Positions 42,287 through 51,288 are shown, counted from the stretch's first letter. The stretch: DNA of 64,000 nt from Oscillospiraceae bacterium (GCA_021769725.1 JAETSI010000004.1:62001-126000); one strand, 5' to 3'. Numbers and translations are program-made. The notes: a model not told the origin generated them from the sequence alone.

Positions 42287-42715
42287 TTATGATACCGGCA
42301 GACGGATAGTGCCTCCGTCGTCGCTGTAGACCATGGAAGCCACTGCCGTATCATCACAAACAAGCAGCTCTGCCAGCATTTTTCTGCTTTCAGGGCTGTA
42401 ATTTTTTACTTCGTATACGTAAATCTGACCGTTCCTTCCTGCATATTCACGAAGAGGCAGTCCCTGTTTGTCCTGTATCAGTACGTATTCCTCGTAGGCT
42501 TGGGAAAAATCCGAAGGAATCGTTATTTCCTTGCCGGCTATTTCCTCAACTTCCCACCCATGCGAAGCAAAATAATCAATGCGTTCGCTGACGGCAGAAG
42601 CCGGTATTCTCTTTTTTTCCGGAGATTTCGTTCCACTCTCCTTTCCCGGTAAAAAGATAATTGCCGCTCCCATTGCGACCGCCGCAGAAAATAAAATAAT
42701 TGTCCTTTTTTGCAT
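42287..42715 (-). CDS. DUF4830-like exported or anchored protein
   Basis: A 142-residue protein with an N-terminal hydrophobic signal/anchor (TIILFSAAVAMGAAIIFL) and a small domain with ASHGWEVEEIAGKEITIPSD, YVLIQDKQGLPLREYAGRNG and YVYEVKNY, the pattern of DUF4830. Function unknown. It faces nrdR convergently and has repeat copy 5 upstream; no clear promoter was found between them. Confidence 0.7.
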   Translation of the reverse strand: MQKRTIILFSAAVAMGAAIIFLPGKESGTKSPEKKRIPASAVSERIDYFASHGWEVEEIAGKEITIPSDFSQAYEEYVLIQDKQGLPLREYAGRNGQIYVYEVKNYSPESRKMLAELLVCDDTAVASMVYSDDGGTIRLPVS

Positions 42716-42750
42716 ATTATCACAACCTTTTTTATTAGTTTATGAACTAT

Positions 42751-42997
42751 GTCAATAATTTAAGTGTTTCTGTTCCTCATACTCATGTCACAGGAAAATT
42801 TTACCTATGGATACTTACTATAATTCATTTCATTATCCCTTTACGTGGGAATGAAATGAATTAATAATAGGTTTCCAAAGGGGGACTCCCAACAGGAGCC
42901 CATCCCCTCTGTCACTGCGTGACATCTCCCAACACTGTGGGGAGTCATCCCCTTTGGCAGGGGTGTGGGGGACAACGTCTCCACTTAAACTACTGAC
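42751..42997 (+). repeat. Composite palindromic repeat, copy 5, full length with nested cassette
   Basis: Ends: GTCAATAATTTAAGTG (42751-42766) and CACTTAAACTACTGAC (42982-42997), an inverted pair with 14 of 16 matches. Inside are the AT-rich hairpin (13-bp arms AATTCATTTCATT / AATGAAATGAATT), the CCAAAGGGG..CCCCTTTGG pair, and GTGGGGGACAACGTCTCCAC. The loop of the second hairpin holds an extra cassette of about 60 bp (CCCCTCTGTCACTGCGTGAC..). It lies between divergent genes. Confidence 0.9.
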
Positions 42998-43035
42998 ATA
43001 CATACATCACAAAATATTCATAGAAAGGAAAAAAT

Positions 43036-43815
43036 ATGACGCTTATCCGCCTTGATAAATACATATCTGAGCGAACCGAGCTCACACGCAGTCAAATAAA
43101 AAAGCTTGCCGCCGAAGGACAGATCCTGCTGAACGGCTGCATTGAAAAGAAAACAGATACAAAAATTGATCCTGAACAAGATTCAATATCAATATCCGGC
43201 AGGAGAATATCATGCCGGCGTTTCAGTTACTTTCTTGTAAATAAACCGGACGGATATGTCTGCTCCACAAACGGAAATGACGGCAGATCTGTCCTCGAAC
43301 TTATACCGCCGGAAATGAGAAAAAAGGGTCTGTTTCCAGCCGGACGCCTTGACAAAGATTCGCTGGGAGCAGTCCTTATAACCGACGACGGAGACTTTGC
43401 CCACAAAATACTCTCCCCTAAGAGTCATATCCCTAAAATTTATATTGTGAAACTTGACAGACCATTTCAAAACAAATATATTGACATATTCAAGAATGGA
43501 ATAAAATTAGCCGATGGTGAAACCTGTCGCCCCGCAAAGCTTAAACCTGCGAAAAACTGCGATAAATTGGCGTTTATTGAACTTTCAGAAGGAAAATATC
43601 ATCAGATTAAAAGAATGTTCGCCGCCGTTGGAAATCATGTGAATATTCTTATGAGAATTTCACTGGGAAATCTGATTTTACCCGAAACACTGGGATTTGG
43701 AGAGTGTATGGAATTATTGCACAAAGATGTTGAAAACTTGCTCAATTGTCCGGATTTTGACCTCTTTTGCGAAAGTTTAAGCCCCTTTTTTTCGGCAATT
43801 TTAATAAACAAATAA
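43036..43815 (+). CDS. RsuA/RluB-family pseudouridine synthase
   Basis: A 259-residue enzyme with N-terminal S4 RNA-binding domain (RLDKYISERTELTRSQIKKL) and a catalytic domain with the family Asp in AGRLDKDSLGAVLITDDG and KTYIV-like KIYIVKLD. It isomerises a uridine in rRNA; target position not deducible. GRLD is preceded by Ala and the usual LLLLTND reads VLITDD, minor changes. AGAAAGGA precedes the ATG. It carries an unusual C-terminal extension (CPDFDLFCESLSPFFSAILI). Confidence 0.88.
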   Translation: MTLIRLDKYISERTELTRSQIKKLAAEGQILLNGCIEKKTDTKIDPEQDSISISGRRISCRRFSYFLVNKPDGYVCSTNGNDGRSVLELIPPEMRKKGLFPAGRLDKDSLGAVLITDDGDFAHKILSPKSHIPKIYIVKLDRPFQNKYIDIFKNGIKLADGETCRPAKLKPAKNCDKLAFIELSEGKYHQIKRMFAAVGNHVNILMRISLGNLILPETLGFGECMELLHKDVENLLNCPDFDLFCESLSPFFSAILINK

Positions 43816-43839
43816 TTGTAACTTTGGTCATTTAACATC

Positions 43840-43868
43840 TTGAAAAATTCCTGAAAGTTTGGTATTAT
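43840..43868 (+). promoter_or_regulatory. Promoter of the msmK-like gene
   Basis: TTGAAA (43840-43845), 17 bp, TATTAT (43863-43868). The leader to the ATG is about 75 nt. Confidence 0.7.
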
Positions 43869-43948
43869 ATTATTATAGCTGATAGTATGATTATAAATGA
43901 TAAAAATCCACTGTCGGCAAGAAAAAATGAACTGGAGGACTGGATTAA

Positions 43949-45088
43949 ATGGCAGGTTTAACACTTAAAGGCATTTATAAAAAATATCCGGGCGGCGTTG
44001 TTGCTGTTACAGATGTTAATTTAGAGATAAGAGATAAGGAATTTATCGTTCTCGTAGGACCGTCAGGCTGCGGTAAGTCAACTACTCTCCGTATGATAGC
44101 CGGACTTGAAGAAATTTCAGAGGGTGAGCTTTACATCGGCGACCGCCTTGTAAACGATATTGCTCCCAAGGATAGAGATATCGCAATGGTTTTCCAGAAC
44201 TATGCCCTTTATCCTCACATGACTGTTTTTGATAATATGGCTTTCGGACTTAAGCTCCGTAAAGTTCCAAAAGATGAGATTGAGAGAAAGGTAAACGAAG
44301 CTGCTAAGATCCTTGACCTTTCACACCTCCTTGACAGAAAGCCAAAGGCTATGTCAGGCGGTCAGCGTCAGAGAGTTGCTCTCGGAAGATGTATCGTTCG
44401 TTCACCTAAGGTATTCCTCCTCGATGAGCCTCTTTCAAATCTGGACGCTAAACTCCGTGCTCAGATGAGAACCGAAATTGCTAAGATCCATAAGAAGCTC
44501 GGTACTACATTTATTTACGTAACTCATGACCAGACAGAAGCTATGACAATGGGCGACAGAATCGTATGTATGAAAGACGGTTTCGTTCAGCAGGTTGATA
44601 CTCCCCAGAACCTCTATGAAAGACCTATTAATAAATTTGTTGCAGGATTCCTCGGTTCACCTCAGATGAACTTTATTGACGCTGTTCTCAAGGAAGAATA
44701 CGGTCAGTTTATCGTTGAATTCGGTTCAGAGGATTCAAGAGGTCAGAGAGGCGTTAAGTATCAGATCATTGTTCCTGAATCCAAGGTTACTCCTGAACTC
44801 GGCAACTACGTAGGCAAGGAAATTATTCTTGGCGTTCGTCCTGAGAGCATCCACGATGAAGAAATGTATCTTTCTAACGCTTCTACAGGTGTTATTGATT
44901 GTAACGTTGAAATCACTGAAATGATGGGCGCTGAAACTTACCTTTATCTCCTCTGCGAGGGAATTCCGCTTACAGCAAGAGTTAGCCCAAGATCTACGGC
45001 TAAATCCGGTGACGATATCAAGGTTGCTATTGATCCTAACAGAATTCACATCTTTGATAAGGAAACTGAAAAGGCTATTGTAAACTGA
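43949..45088 (+). CDS. msmK: Sugar ABC transporter ATP-binding protein, MsmK/UgpC type
   Basis: A 379-residue ATPase: Walker [12 protein letters not shown] (about 37-45), Q-loop [12 protein letters not shown], signature [13 protein letters not shown], Walker [17 protein letters not shown], switch His [11 protein letters not shown], and a C-terminal OB-type regulatory domain ([11 protein letters not shown]). This subfamily powers several oligosaccharide importers and is often encoded away from the permeases. That is so here, as no permease or binding protein is near. Ribosome site CTGGAGG. A strong terminator follows. Confidence 0.93.
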   Translation: MAGLTLKGIYKKYPGGVVAVTDVNLEIRDKEFIVLVGPSGCGKSTTLRMIAGLEEISEGELYIGDRLVNDIAPKDRDIAMVFQNYALYPHMTVFDNMAFGLKLRKVPKDEIERKVNEAAKILDLSHLLDRKPKAMSGGQRQRVALGRCIVRSPKVFLLDEPLSNLDAKLRAQMRTEIAKIHKKLGTTFIYVTHDQTEAMTMGDRIVCMKDGFVQQVDTPQNLYERPINKFVAGFLGSPQMNFIDAVLKEEYGQFIVEFGSEDSRGQRGVKYQIIVPESKVTPELGNYVGKEIILGVRPESIHDEEMYLSNASTGVIDCNVEITEMMGAETYLYLLCEGIPLTARVSPRSTAKSGDDIKVAIDPNRIHIFDKETEKAIVN

Positions 45089-45140
45089 TTACTTTTTTCA
45101 TATTTATCCTTTCTTTTCGCATTTCTTATTTGAGATGCAC

Positions 45141-45170
45141 AAAAACCGCAGCATTACTGCTGCGGTTTTT
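45141..45170. terminator. Bidirectional terminator after msmK
   Basis: AAAAACCGCAGCA and TGCTGCGGTTTTT form a 13-bp stem with a 4-nt loop. It serves msmK and the convergent lipoprotein gene. Confidence 0.95.
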
Positions 45171-45174
45171 GCTT

Positions 45175-45498
45175 TTATCTATTCTTTTTTTCGTCCTTTT
45201 TGCTTTCCGTTTTCTTTTCACGGTCATCGTGATTGTCGTCGCCTGTGAGACCGTCAACCACATCGCCTACAGCGTCAGTTGCTCCCTCAATAATGTCGTT
45301 ACCAGCTTTACCTGCACCGTCGATAACATCGTCAATACGGTCACCTGCGGAATCCCTGTCCTTGTCCATGTCTTTTCTGTCGTCAGTAACTGCGGATCTT
45401 TCACGGTCAGATGCGCTTGAATCATTTTTCGATCCACAGGCTGTGAAAGTTGCACAAACTGTCAGAAATATGGAACATATTGCTAAAAGCTTTTTCAT
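45175..45498 (-). CDS. Small acidic lipoprotein
   Basis: A 107-residue protein starting at ATG 45498 (AGAGGA upstream) with a lipoprotein signal peptide, MKKLLAICSIFLTVCATFTA followed by Cys. The mature part is highly charged (SDRERSAVTDDRKDMDKDRD), with a Gly/Ala/Asp helix-like stretch (DVIDGAGKAGNDIIEGATDA) and a Lys/Glu tail. No known domain. It would be anchored on the outer face of the membrane. Confidence 0.8.
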   Translation of the reverse strand: MKKLLAICSIFLTVCATFTACGSKNDSSASDRERSAVTDDRKDMDKDRDSAGDRIDDVIDGAGKAGNDIIEGATDAVGDVVDGLTGDDNHDDREKKTESKKDEKKNR

Positions 45499-45535
45499 AC
45501 AATCATATCCTCTGCTTGAATTTGCTGCGGATTGT

Positions 45536-45726
45536 TTTTCCACAACATATTTTTATTGTTTACACATTTTCCCCGTTTATCCACACACTTTTCAACTTTT
45601 CCATGCTGTAAAAATGTGGATTTATCGTTATCATCAACAGTTTCAACAGAGTTATCAACATTTCAAGATATATACCAACATTCAATTCAACACCGTGTTG
45701 AAAATTTCTTCACATAGTGTGGATAA
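45536..45726. other. DnaA-box-rich intergenic region
   Basis: Two perfect TTATCCACA boxes lie in opposite orientation (45577-45585 plus; 45718-45726 minus). One-mismatch versions are TTTTCCACA (45536-45544) and TTATCAACA (45652-45660). Several TTTCAACA repeats and a TTCAACAC-C-GTGTTGAA palindrome (45686-45702) lie between. An A/T-rich stretch follows to about 45830. The 300-bp spacer holds no gene. It resembles an origin or a DnaA-titration site. Confidence 0.65.
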
Positions 45727-45828
45727 AAAATAGGATTATATTGCTGTATTTTTTTGGTTAAAAAATATTTATGTCAAATCCTGAAAAACAACGTATTTTC
45801 AGCTTTTTTTATGCATAATTATGATGCT

Positions 45829-45957
45829 AAACATATTAAGTGGGGACGCTGTCCCCCCATGCCAAAAGGGTAATAAAAATAATTAGAGTGAATATCCATA
45901 GAGAAGATTTCCTTTTGTCATAAGTTATAAGAAAAAGAATATCTTAATTTGTTGACA
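45829..45957 (-). repeat. Composite palindromic repeat, copy 6, partly deleted
   Basis: Reverse orientation: CATATTAAGTGGGGACGCTGT, then GCCAAAAGGG and only one arm of the AT-rich hairpin (GGGTAATAAAAATAATT). It runs to an end reading ATTTGTTGAC, which matches GTCAAC-type ends of other copies. It lies between the DnaA-box region and the carB terminator. Confidence 0.8.
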
Positions 45958-45985
45958 TTATATCTTTTCACATTATTCTGCATAC

Positions 45986-46009
45986 AAAAGGACGGCTTAC
46001 GCCGTCCTT
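45986..46009 (-). terminator. Terminator of carB
   Basis: AAGGACGGC-GTAA-GCCGTCCTT on the minus strand followed by TT, with A/T flanks. Confidence 0.88.
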
Positions 46010-46015
46010 AAAATT

Positions 46016-49000
46016 TTACTTTATATCCGCATGATGAGCCTGAAGAGACTTGACTCCAAAATGCTTATTCTCTTTAAGAGCTTTTATGCCCTCTGCACTT
46101 GCCTTAGCAGCTGCCATTGTCGTGATATACGGAATTCTATGCTTGATAGCAGCCTTTCTGATATAGCTGTCATCATGAACGCTCGACTTTCCGGCAGGCG
46201 TGTTTATAATAAGCTGGATCTCTCCGTTTGCTATCTCGTCTGCTATATTCGGACGCCCCTCGTAGATCTTGTAGATCCTCTCACTGGGAATTCCTGCTTC
46301 TGCAAGCAGCTTATAGCATTTATGTGTGGCAAGAATTCTAAATCCAAGGTTGTTGAATGCCTTTGCAATGTCTATCAGTTCCGGCTTGTCTCTGTCACAG
46401 ATACTGAGAAGAACCGTTCCTTCCTCCGGGAGTCTCGTCTGAGTAGCCTCCTGAGCCTTGTAATACGCCTCTCCGAATGTTGGGGCTATACCAAGTACCT
46501 CTCCGGTCGAACGCATCTCAGGGCCAAGAACAGGGTCAACTTCAGGGAACATATTGAATGGGAATACTGCCTCCTTGACTCCGTAATGAGTTATCTCCTT
46601 ATCACGAAGCGCAGGAACAGGCGAGGGATTTCCTGTAAGACCGGAAGTGATTATCTCTGTAGCGATCTTCACCATGTTGATGCTGCATACCTTAGATACC
46701 AGCGGCACGGTTCTTGACGCACGTGGATTTGCTTCAAGAACGTATACCTTATCGCCCTCGATAGCGTACTGCATATTCATAAGACCGCATACGTTCATTT
46801 CAACGGCTATCTTTCTGGTGTACTCCTTGATAGTTGCCACCTGATCGGCTGTCAGATTCATTGACGGGAGAATGCAGGCTGAATCTCCGGAATGTACGCC
46901 GGCAAGTTCAATATGCTCCATAACGGCTGGAACAAAGCAGTTCGTGCCGTCGGAAATAGCATCAGCCTCGCACTCTGTAGCGTGATTGAGGAATCGGTCG
47001 ATGAGGATAGGTCTGTCGGGTGTTACGCCAACAGCTGCGCCCATATAGACTTTCATCATTTCGTCATCATGAACGATTTCCATTCCTCTTCCGCCCAGAA
47101 CGTAGGAAGGACGAACCATAACAGGATAACCTATTCTGTTGGCAATTTCCAGAGCTTCCTCTACGTTTACAGCCATTCCTGACTCAGGCATCGGGATATC
47201 CAGCTTTTCCATCATAGCACGGAAATGATCTCTGTCCTCGGCAAGATCAATAGTTTCAGGAGTTGTACCAAGAATATTTACGCCGTATTTTTTAAGATCG
47301 TTTGCAAGATTAAGAGGAGTCTGACCTCCGAACTGAGCTATAACGCCGACAGGCTTTTCCTTTTCGTGGATACTGAGAACGTCCTCAAGGGTAAGAGGCT
47401 CAAAATAGAGCTTATCTGATGTATCATAGTCGGTTGAAACCGTTTCGGGGTTGCAGTTTACGATAATAGACTCAAATCCCAGTGATTTAAGCGCAAGGGC
47501 AGCATGAACACAGCAGTAATCGAACTCGATACCCTGACCGATTCTGTTCGGACCTCCGCCAAGGATCATGATTTTAGGCTTGTCCGTATTAACAGGGCTC
47601 TTGTCCTCATCAAGGTGATAAGTCGAGTAATAGTATGCGGAATTTTCCGTTGCGCTTACGTGAACGCCTTCCCATGCTTCCTTAATGCCGAAGCCGATAC
47701 GTGCGTTTCTGATCTCTTCTTCGGTAACTTCGAGCAGTCCGCTGAGGTAGCGGTCGGAGAATCCGTCAAGCTTAGCCTGTTTAAGAACGTCCTTGCCTGG
47801 AACAGCGCCTTTCATTGCAATAAGGCTTTCTTCCTCGTCAACAAGTTCTTTCATCTGCTCCAGGAACCAGCGCTTTATCTTTGTCAGCTCATAAATTTCC
47901 TCGATCGACGCACCCTTTCTGATAGCTTCGTACATGATAAACTGTCTGTTGCTGGTAGGGTAGCGAAGCTTATCAAGAAGTTCTTCCTTTGTAAGCTCGT
48001 TGTAGTTATTGGCAAATCCAAGACCGTAGCGTCCGATTTCAAGGCTTCTTATAGCCTTCTGGAAAGCTTCCTTGTAGGTCTTGCCGATGCTCATTACCTC
48101 GCCGACAGCCTTCATCTGAGTGCCAAGCTTATCTTCAGAGCCCTTGAACTTCTCAAAAGCCCAGCGTGCAAACTTGATTACAACGTAATCGCCGTCCGGA
48201 TAGTATTTGTCAAGAGTACCATACTTGCCACAGGGAATATCTTTAAGAGTGAGTCCGCAGGCAAGCATAGCCGAAACAAGAGCGATAGGGAATCCTGTAG
48301 CCTTTGAAGCAAGAGCAGAAGAACGTGAAGTTCTGGGGTTGATCTCAATTACTACGATACGTCCGGTTTCAGGGTCACGGGCAAACTGACAGTTGCAGCC
48401 GCCGATAACATTGATGGACTCGATGATCCTGTAGGACATATCCTGGAGTTCTTTCTGGACGTCCTCCGGAATAGTCAACATAGGCGCAGAACAGAAAGAA
48501 TCGCCGGTATGAACGCCGATAGGGTCGATATTTTCAATAAAGCATACTGTTATCTTGTTGTTTTCAGCGTCTCTTACAACTTCAAGTTCAAGTTCTTCCC
48601 AACCGAAGATGCATTCCTCAACGAGAACCTGATGAACGAGAGATGCCTGGAGACCTCTTGCACATACGACCTTCAGCTCGTCTACATTGTAGACCATGCC
48701 GCCGCCTGCGCCTCCCATTGTGTAGGCAGGGCGAAGAACAACCGGATATTTGAGCTGTTCAGCAATTTTTACAGCCTCCTCAACGGAGTAAGCAACCTGT
48801 GAACGGGGCATTCCGATACCCAGATCAGCCATGGCATTTTTGAACTCGATACGATCCTCGCCACGCTCGATGGCATCTACCTGAACGCCGATAACCTCAA
48901 CGTTATACTGCTTGAGAACGCCTGCCTTGTCAAGCTCGGAACAGAGGTTGAGTCCTGACTGACCGCCAAGATTCGGCAGAAGTGCATCCGGACGCTCCTT

Positions 49001-49237
49001 TTCGATTATCTGTGTAAGTCTTGCAAGATTAAGAGGCTCGATGTAGGTTATATCAGCAACATCAGGGTCTGTCATGATAGTTGCAGGGTTTGAATTAACG
49101 AGAACTATCTCATATCCCAGCTTACGCAGAGCCTTGCACGCCTGTGTACCGGAGTAGTCAAATTCGCACGCCTGGCCGATAATAATAGGACCGGAGCCGA
49201 TAATCATGATTTTATTGATATCCTGTCTTTTTGGCAT
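46016..49237 (-). CDS. carB: Carbamoyl-phosphate synthase large subunit
   Basis: A 1073-residue enzyme with two homologous ATP-grasp halves: GSGPIIIGQACEFDYSG at the first, GGGPNRIGQGIEFDYCC at the second. A C-terminal methylglyoxal-synthase-like regulatory domain follows (IAKAFNNLGFRILATHKCYK, LIINTPAGKSS). It makes carbamoyl phosphate from bicarbonate, ATP and glutamine-derived ammonia for pyrimidine and arginine synthesis. ATG 49237 with GGGAG is chosen; the frame is open 22 codons further upstream. carA is not adjacent, unlike the usual carAB pair. Confidence 0.96.
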   Translation of the reverse strand: MPKRQDINKIMIIGSGPIIIGQACEFDYSGTQACKALRKLGYEIVLVNSNPATIMTDPDVADITYIEPLNLARLTQIIEKERPDALLPNLGGQSGLNLCSELDKAGVLKQYNVEVIGVQVDAIERGEDRIEFKNAMADLGIGMPRSQVAYSVEEAVKIAEQLKYPVVLRPAYTMGGAGGGMVYNVDELKVVCARGLQASLVHQVLVEECIFGWEELELEVVRDAENNKITVCFIENIDPIGVHTGDSFCSAPMLTIPEDVQKELQDMSYRIIESINVIGGCNCQFARDPETGRIVVIEINPRTSRSSALASKATGFPIALVSAMLACGLTLKDIPCGKYGTLDKYYPDGDYVVIKFARWAFEKFKGSEDKLGTQMKAVGEVMSIGKTYKEAFQKAIRSLEIGRYGLGFANNYNELTKEELLDKLRYPTSNRQFIMYEAIRKGASIEEIYELTKIKRWFLEQMKELVDEEESLIAMKGAVPGKDVLKQAKLDGFSDRYLSGLLEVTEEEIRNARIGFGIKEAWEGVHVSATENSAYYYSTYHLDEDKSPVNTDKPKIMILGGGPNRIGQGIEFDYCCVHAALALKSLGFESIIVNCNPETVSTDYDTSDKLYFEPLTLEDVLSIHEKEKPVGVIAQFGGQTPLNLANDLKKYGVNILGTTPETIDLAEDRDHFRAMMEKLDIPMPESGMAVNVEEALEIANRIGYPVMVRPSYVLGGRGMEIVHDDEMMKVYMGAAVGVTPDRPILIDRFLNHATECEADAISDGTNCFVPAVMEHIELAGVHSGDSACILPSMNLTADQVATIKEYTRKIAVEMNVCGLMNMQYAIEGDKVYVLEANPRASRTVPLVSKVCSINMVKIATEIITSGLTGNPSPVPALRDKEITHYGVKEAVFPFNMFPEVDPVLGPEMRSTGEVLGIAPTFGEAYYKAQEATQTRLPEEGTVLLSICDRDKPELIDIAKAFNNLGFRILATHKCYKLLAEAGIPSERIYKIYEGRPNIADEIANGEIQLIINTPAGKSSVHDDSYIRKAAIKHRIPYITTMAAAKASAEGIKALKENKHFGVKSLQAHHADIK

Positions 49238-49328
49238 ATTAAACTCCCAACCCGTACTAAGGTACGTTATAAAATTTACCTCCGAGATTTCAGGCAACTT
49301 CATCTCAGGGCATAACTTCTTACTTTAT

Positions 49329-49357
49329 ATAATAACACATAATCCGTGAAAATGCAA
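49329..49357 (-). promoter_or_regulatory. Promoter of carB
   Basis: On the minus strand TTGCAT (49352-49357), 17 bp, TATTAT (49329-49334). The leader of about 85 nt contains a small CGTAC-CTTA-GTACG hairpin but no T-run, so no PyrR-type attenuator is evident. Confidence 0.6.
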
Positions 49358-49386
49358 GTAAAAAATATATTTTTTATAAGCAAAAT

Positions 49387-49582
49387 ATAAAAACCTCCCC
49401 CGGATTCCGCTATGTCATTAATTTTAAATACCCTGTTCTTCACACCATTGTTAGAGGAGATTTTCTCTATGAATATTATTAATAATGGGTTTCCAAAGGG
49501 GGGATTCCCTCTTTGGCAGGGGTGTGGGGACAGCGTCCACACTTAAATTAACGACATTGCCCGGAATCCGGGAGAGATTTTT
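49387..49582. terminator. Terminator whose loop contains repeat copy 7
   Basis: CCCGGATTCCG (49399-49409) and CGGAATCCGGG (49562-49572) are perfect arms. Extended to 22 bp with three mismatches, they carry A/T tracts on both outer sides. Between them lies composite repeat copy 7 (49414-49555): ends GTCATTAATTTTAAATAC and CACTTAAATTAACGAC, a shortened AT-rich part, CCAAAGGGG..CTCTTTGG, and GTGGGGACAGCGTCCACAC. The stem would end the zinc-ribbon membrane-protein gene. Confidence 0.82.
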
Positions 49583-51214
49583 TCAGTTATAATTATAGGC
49601 AGGAGCAGCTGCGGCATTTTGATTTACCGGCATAGTTTCTTCTGCAAGCTTGTTCTTTCTTTTAAGTCTCTTACCGATCTTCTTGAATATAAATCCGATA
49701 AAAAGCTCCGAAAATCCGATGATAAGCGCAAGAATGCCGAAATCAAGCAGGATATTCGATATAAGGTAGAATGCAACATTGCTTGAGAGAGAGAATGCAA
49801 TCATTGATCCGACTGTAACGCCGATTCCGCATATAAATACTACAAGACCAGAAATAAACATCGTATTTCCGAAGAATCCCATAATATGACGGCCTTTTTT
49901 GTCAACGATAATTACTATCCAGATGAGCAGAACAACGACCAGCGCCGAAAGAATTCCTATTGTAATGTACGAAACAAGGTAGCTTAAATTGCCGAGTCCG
50001 ATGCCTATTTCTTTTTCCCACTCCTTGACGGAGAGATTTTTATCAACATCTTCATCCTCCAGATTGCTCTGGATTTTTTTAAGATCCTTCTTTACAAAAG
50101 TGTAGCCGAACGCTTCGTCGGCTGCATCATTATTTTCGCCGAAGAAATCGTATGTAATATCCTCTGAAGTGATGGAAGGATCTTTTCCTTCGCCTGCAAA
50201 AATATAATCTGCATAATTCTGAACATTTTTTCCGGCGTATTCAAGTATATCGGACTTCTTGAGAAACTCCTTGAAATCGCTGATATTTGCATTTCCGTGT
50301 GTAACGCTGCCAAATCCTATAGTATCGTAGAGATTTTCTGTAACATCCTTGCCGTCAAACTCTGCATTGAGCACCGTATTAAGATTGATTTTCTGAATAC
50401 GGCTGTTCAGATTGTTGCCGGATGCCCCGATTTTGAAACAAACGAGAACGCTGAGCACGATCAGGAAGATTATTGCAAAGAAAGCAACTGTAGAGGCTCC
50501 GAAAATTCTTCCCTTGCCGACTTTCACCGGAGTAGCATTTTTATCCGCCGGCATAACAGGCGGAGCGAACGGGTCAATCCCGGGCTGAGGGAACTGCTTC
50601 TGTGACGGATATCCGCCGTTATACTGATTCTGCTGAAAAGCGCCTGTATTCATTCCGTTAAAGGCGCTGTCATTTTCCTGAACAATCTCTCTTTCAGTCT
50701 GCACGGGGTTGAATTCCTGTTGATGTTCCTGAGACTGTGCATCGTCTTTTCTGAGGACAACCGTTTCAGATCTTCCATACTGATCTTCGTCCTCGTCGAT
50801 CAAATCCGGCTTGCCGCCAAGATCCTGATGAAAAATCTGCGTCTGCTCTTCCTCAGACTGTGTTTCATTTTTTCTGAGGATAACTGTTTCAGATTGTCCA
50901 TATTGATCTTCATCAATTGAAGAAGGGTCGTCGCTGAGATCTTCTTCCTGAATATCCATATCGTTAAAATCATTATCACGGATCAGTTCAGTAGGGGAGT
51001 CACCGAAAAAATCGGACTGACCGATAGATTCCGGCTGATTATCTGGATTTTCTTCCGGCAGATAGACTGTTTTTTCGCTGCCATCGTCAGAAAAAGCGTT
51101 GATATTATCTGGCTGCTGAAACTGTATATTATCTGTATTTTCAACCTTATTTCCGCAGGCAGTGCAGAATTTAGCATCATTTTTCAGTTCTTTTCCGCAT
51201 TTATTGCAAAACAT
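49583..51214 (-). CDS. Zinc-ribbon membrane protein
   Basis: A 543-residue protein. The N-terminus is a zinc ribbon (MFCNKCGKELKNDAKFCTACG). A long acidic region follows, with two copies of DEDQYG(Q/R)SETV(I/V)LRK. Then come one membrane helix (about 240-265), an extracytoplasmic domain of about 150 residues (AEFDGKDVTENLYDTIGFGS), and three further helices. Function unknown. The ribbon-acidic-region-membrane layout resembles zinc-ribbon proteins common in Firmicutes envelopes. Its own promoter and the split terminator make it monocistronic. Confidence 0.8.
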   Translation of the reverse strand: MFCNKCGKELKNDAKFCTACGNKVENTDNIQFQQPDNINAFSDDGSEKTVYLPEENPDNQPESIGQSDFFGDSPTELIRDNDFNDMDIQEEDLSDDPSSIDEDQYGQSETVILRKNETQSEEEQTQIFHQDLGGKPDLIDEDEDQYGRSETVVLRKDDAQSQEHQQEFNPVQTEREIVQENDSAFNGMNTGAFQQNQYNGGYPSQKQFPQPGIDPFAPPVMPADKNATPVKVGKGRIFGASTVAFFAIIFLIVLSVLVCFKIGASGNNLNSRIQKINLNTVLNAEFDGKDVTENLYDTIGFGSVTHGNANISDFKEFLKKSDILEYAGKNVQNYADYIFAGEGKDPSITSEDITYDFFGENNDAADEAFGYTFVKKDLKKIQSNLEDEDVDKNLSVKEWEKEIGIGLGNLSYLVSYITIGILSALVVVLLIWIVIIVDKKGRHIMGFFGNTMFISGLVVFICGIGVTVGSMIAFSLSSNVAFYLISNILLDFGILALIIGFSELFIGFIFKKIGKRLKRKNKLAEETMPVNQNAAAAPAYNYN

Positions 51215-51259
51215 AATTTTAACCTCCTTTTAATAACCTTAAAATTAAAGTCTAATTTA

Positions 51260-51288
51260 ATTATATACTATTCGTTAATTAATGTCAA
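51260..51288 (-). promoter_or_regulatory. Promoter of the zinc-ribbon membrane protein
   Basis: Perfect TTGACA (51283-51288), 17 bp, TATAAT (51260-51265) on the minus strand. Confidence 0.88.

Noticed and set aside
49238..49330. PyrR-type attenuator before carB
   Set aside because: No terminator/antiterminator pair or PyrR-binding consensus could be found in the leader.
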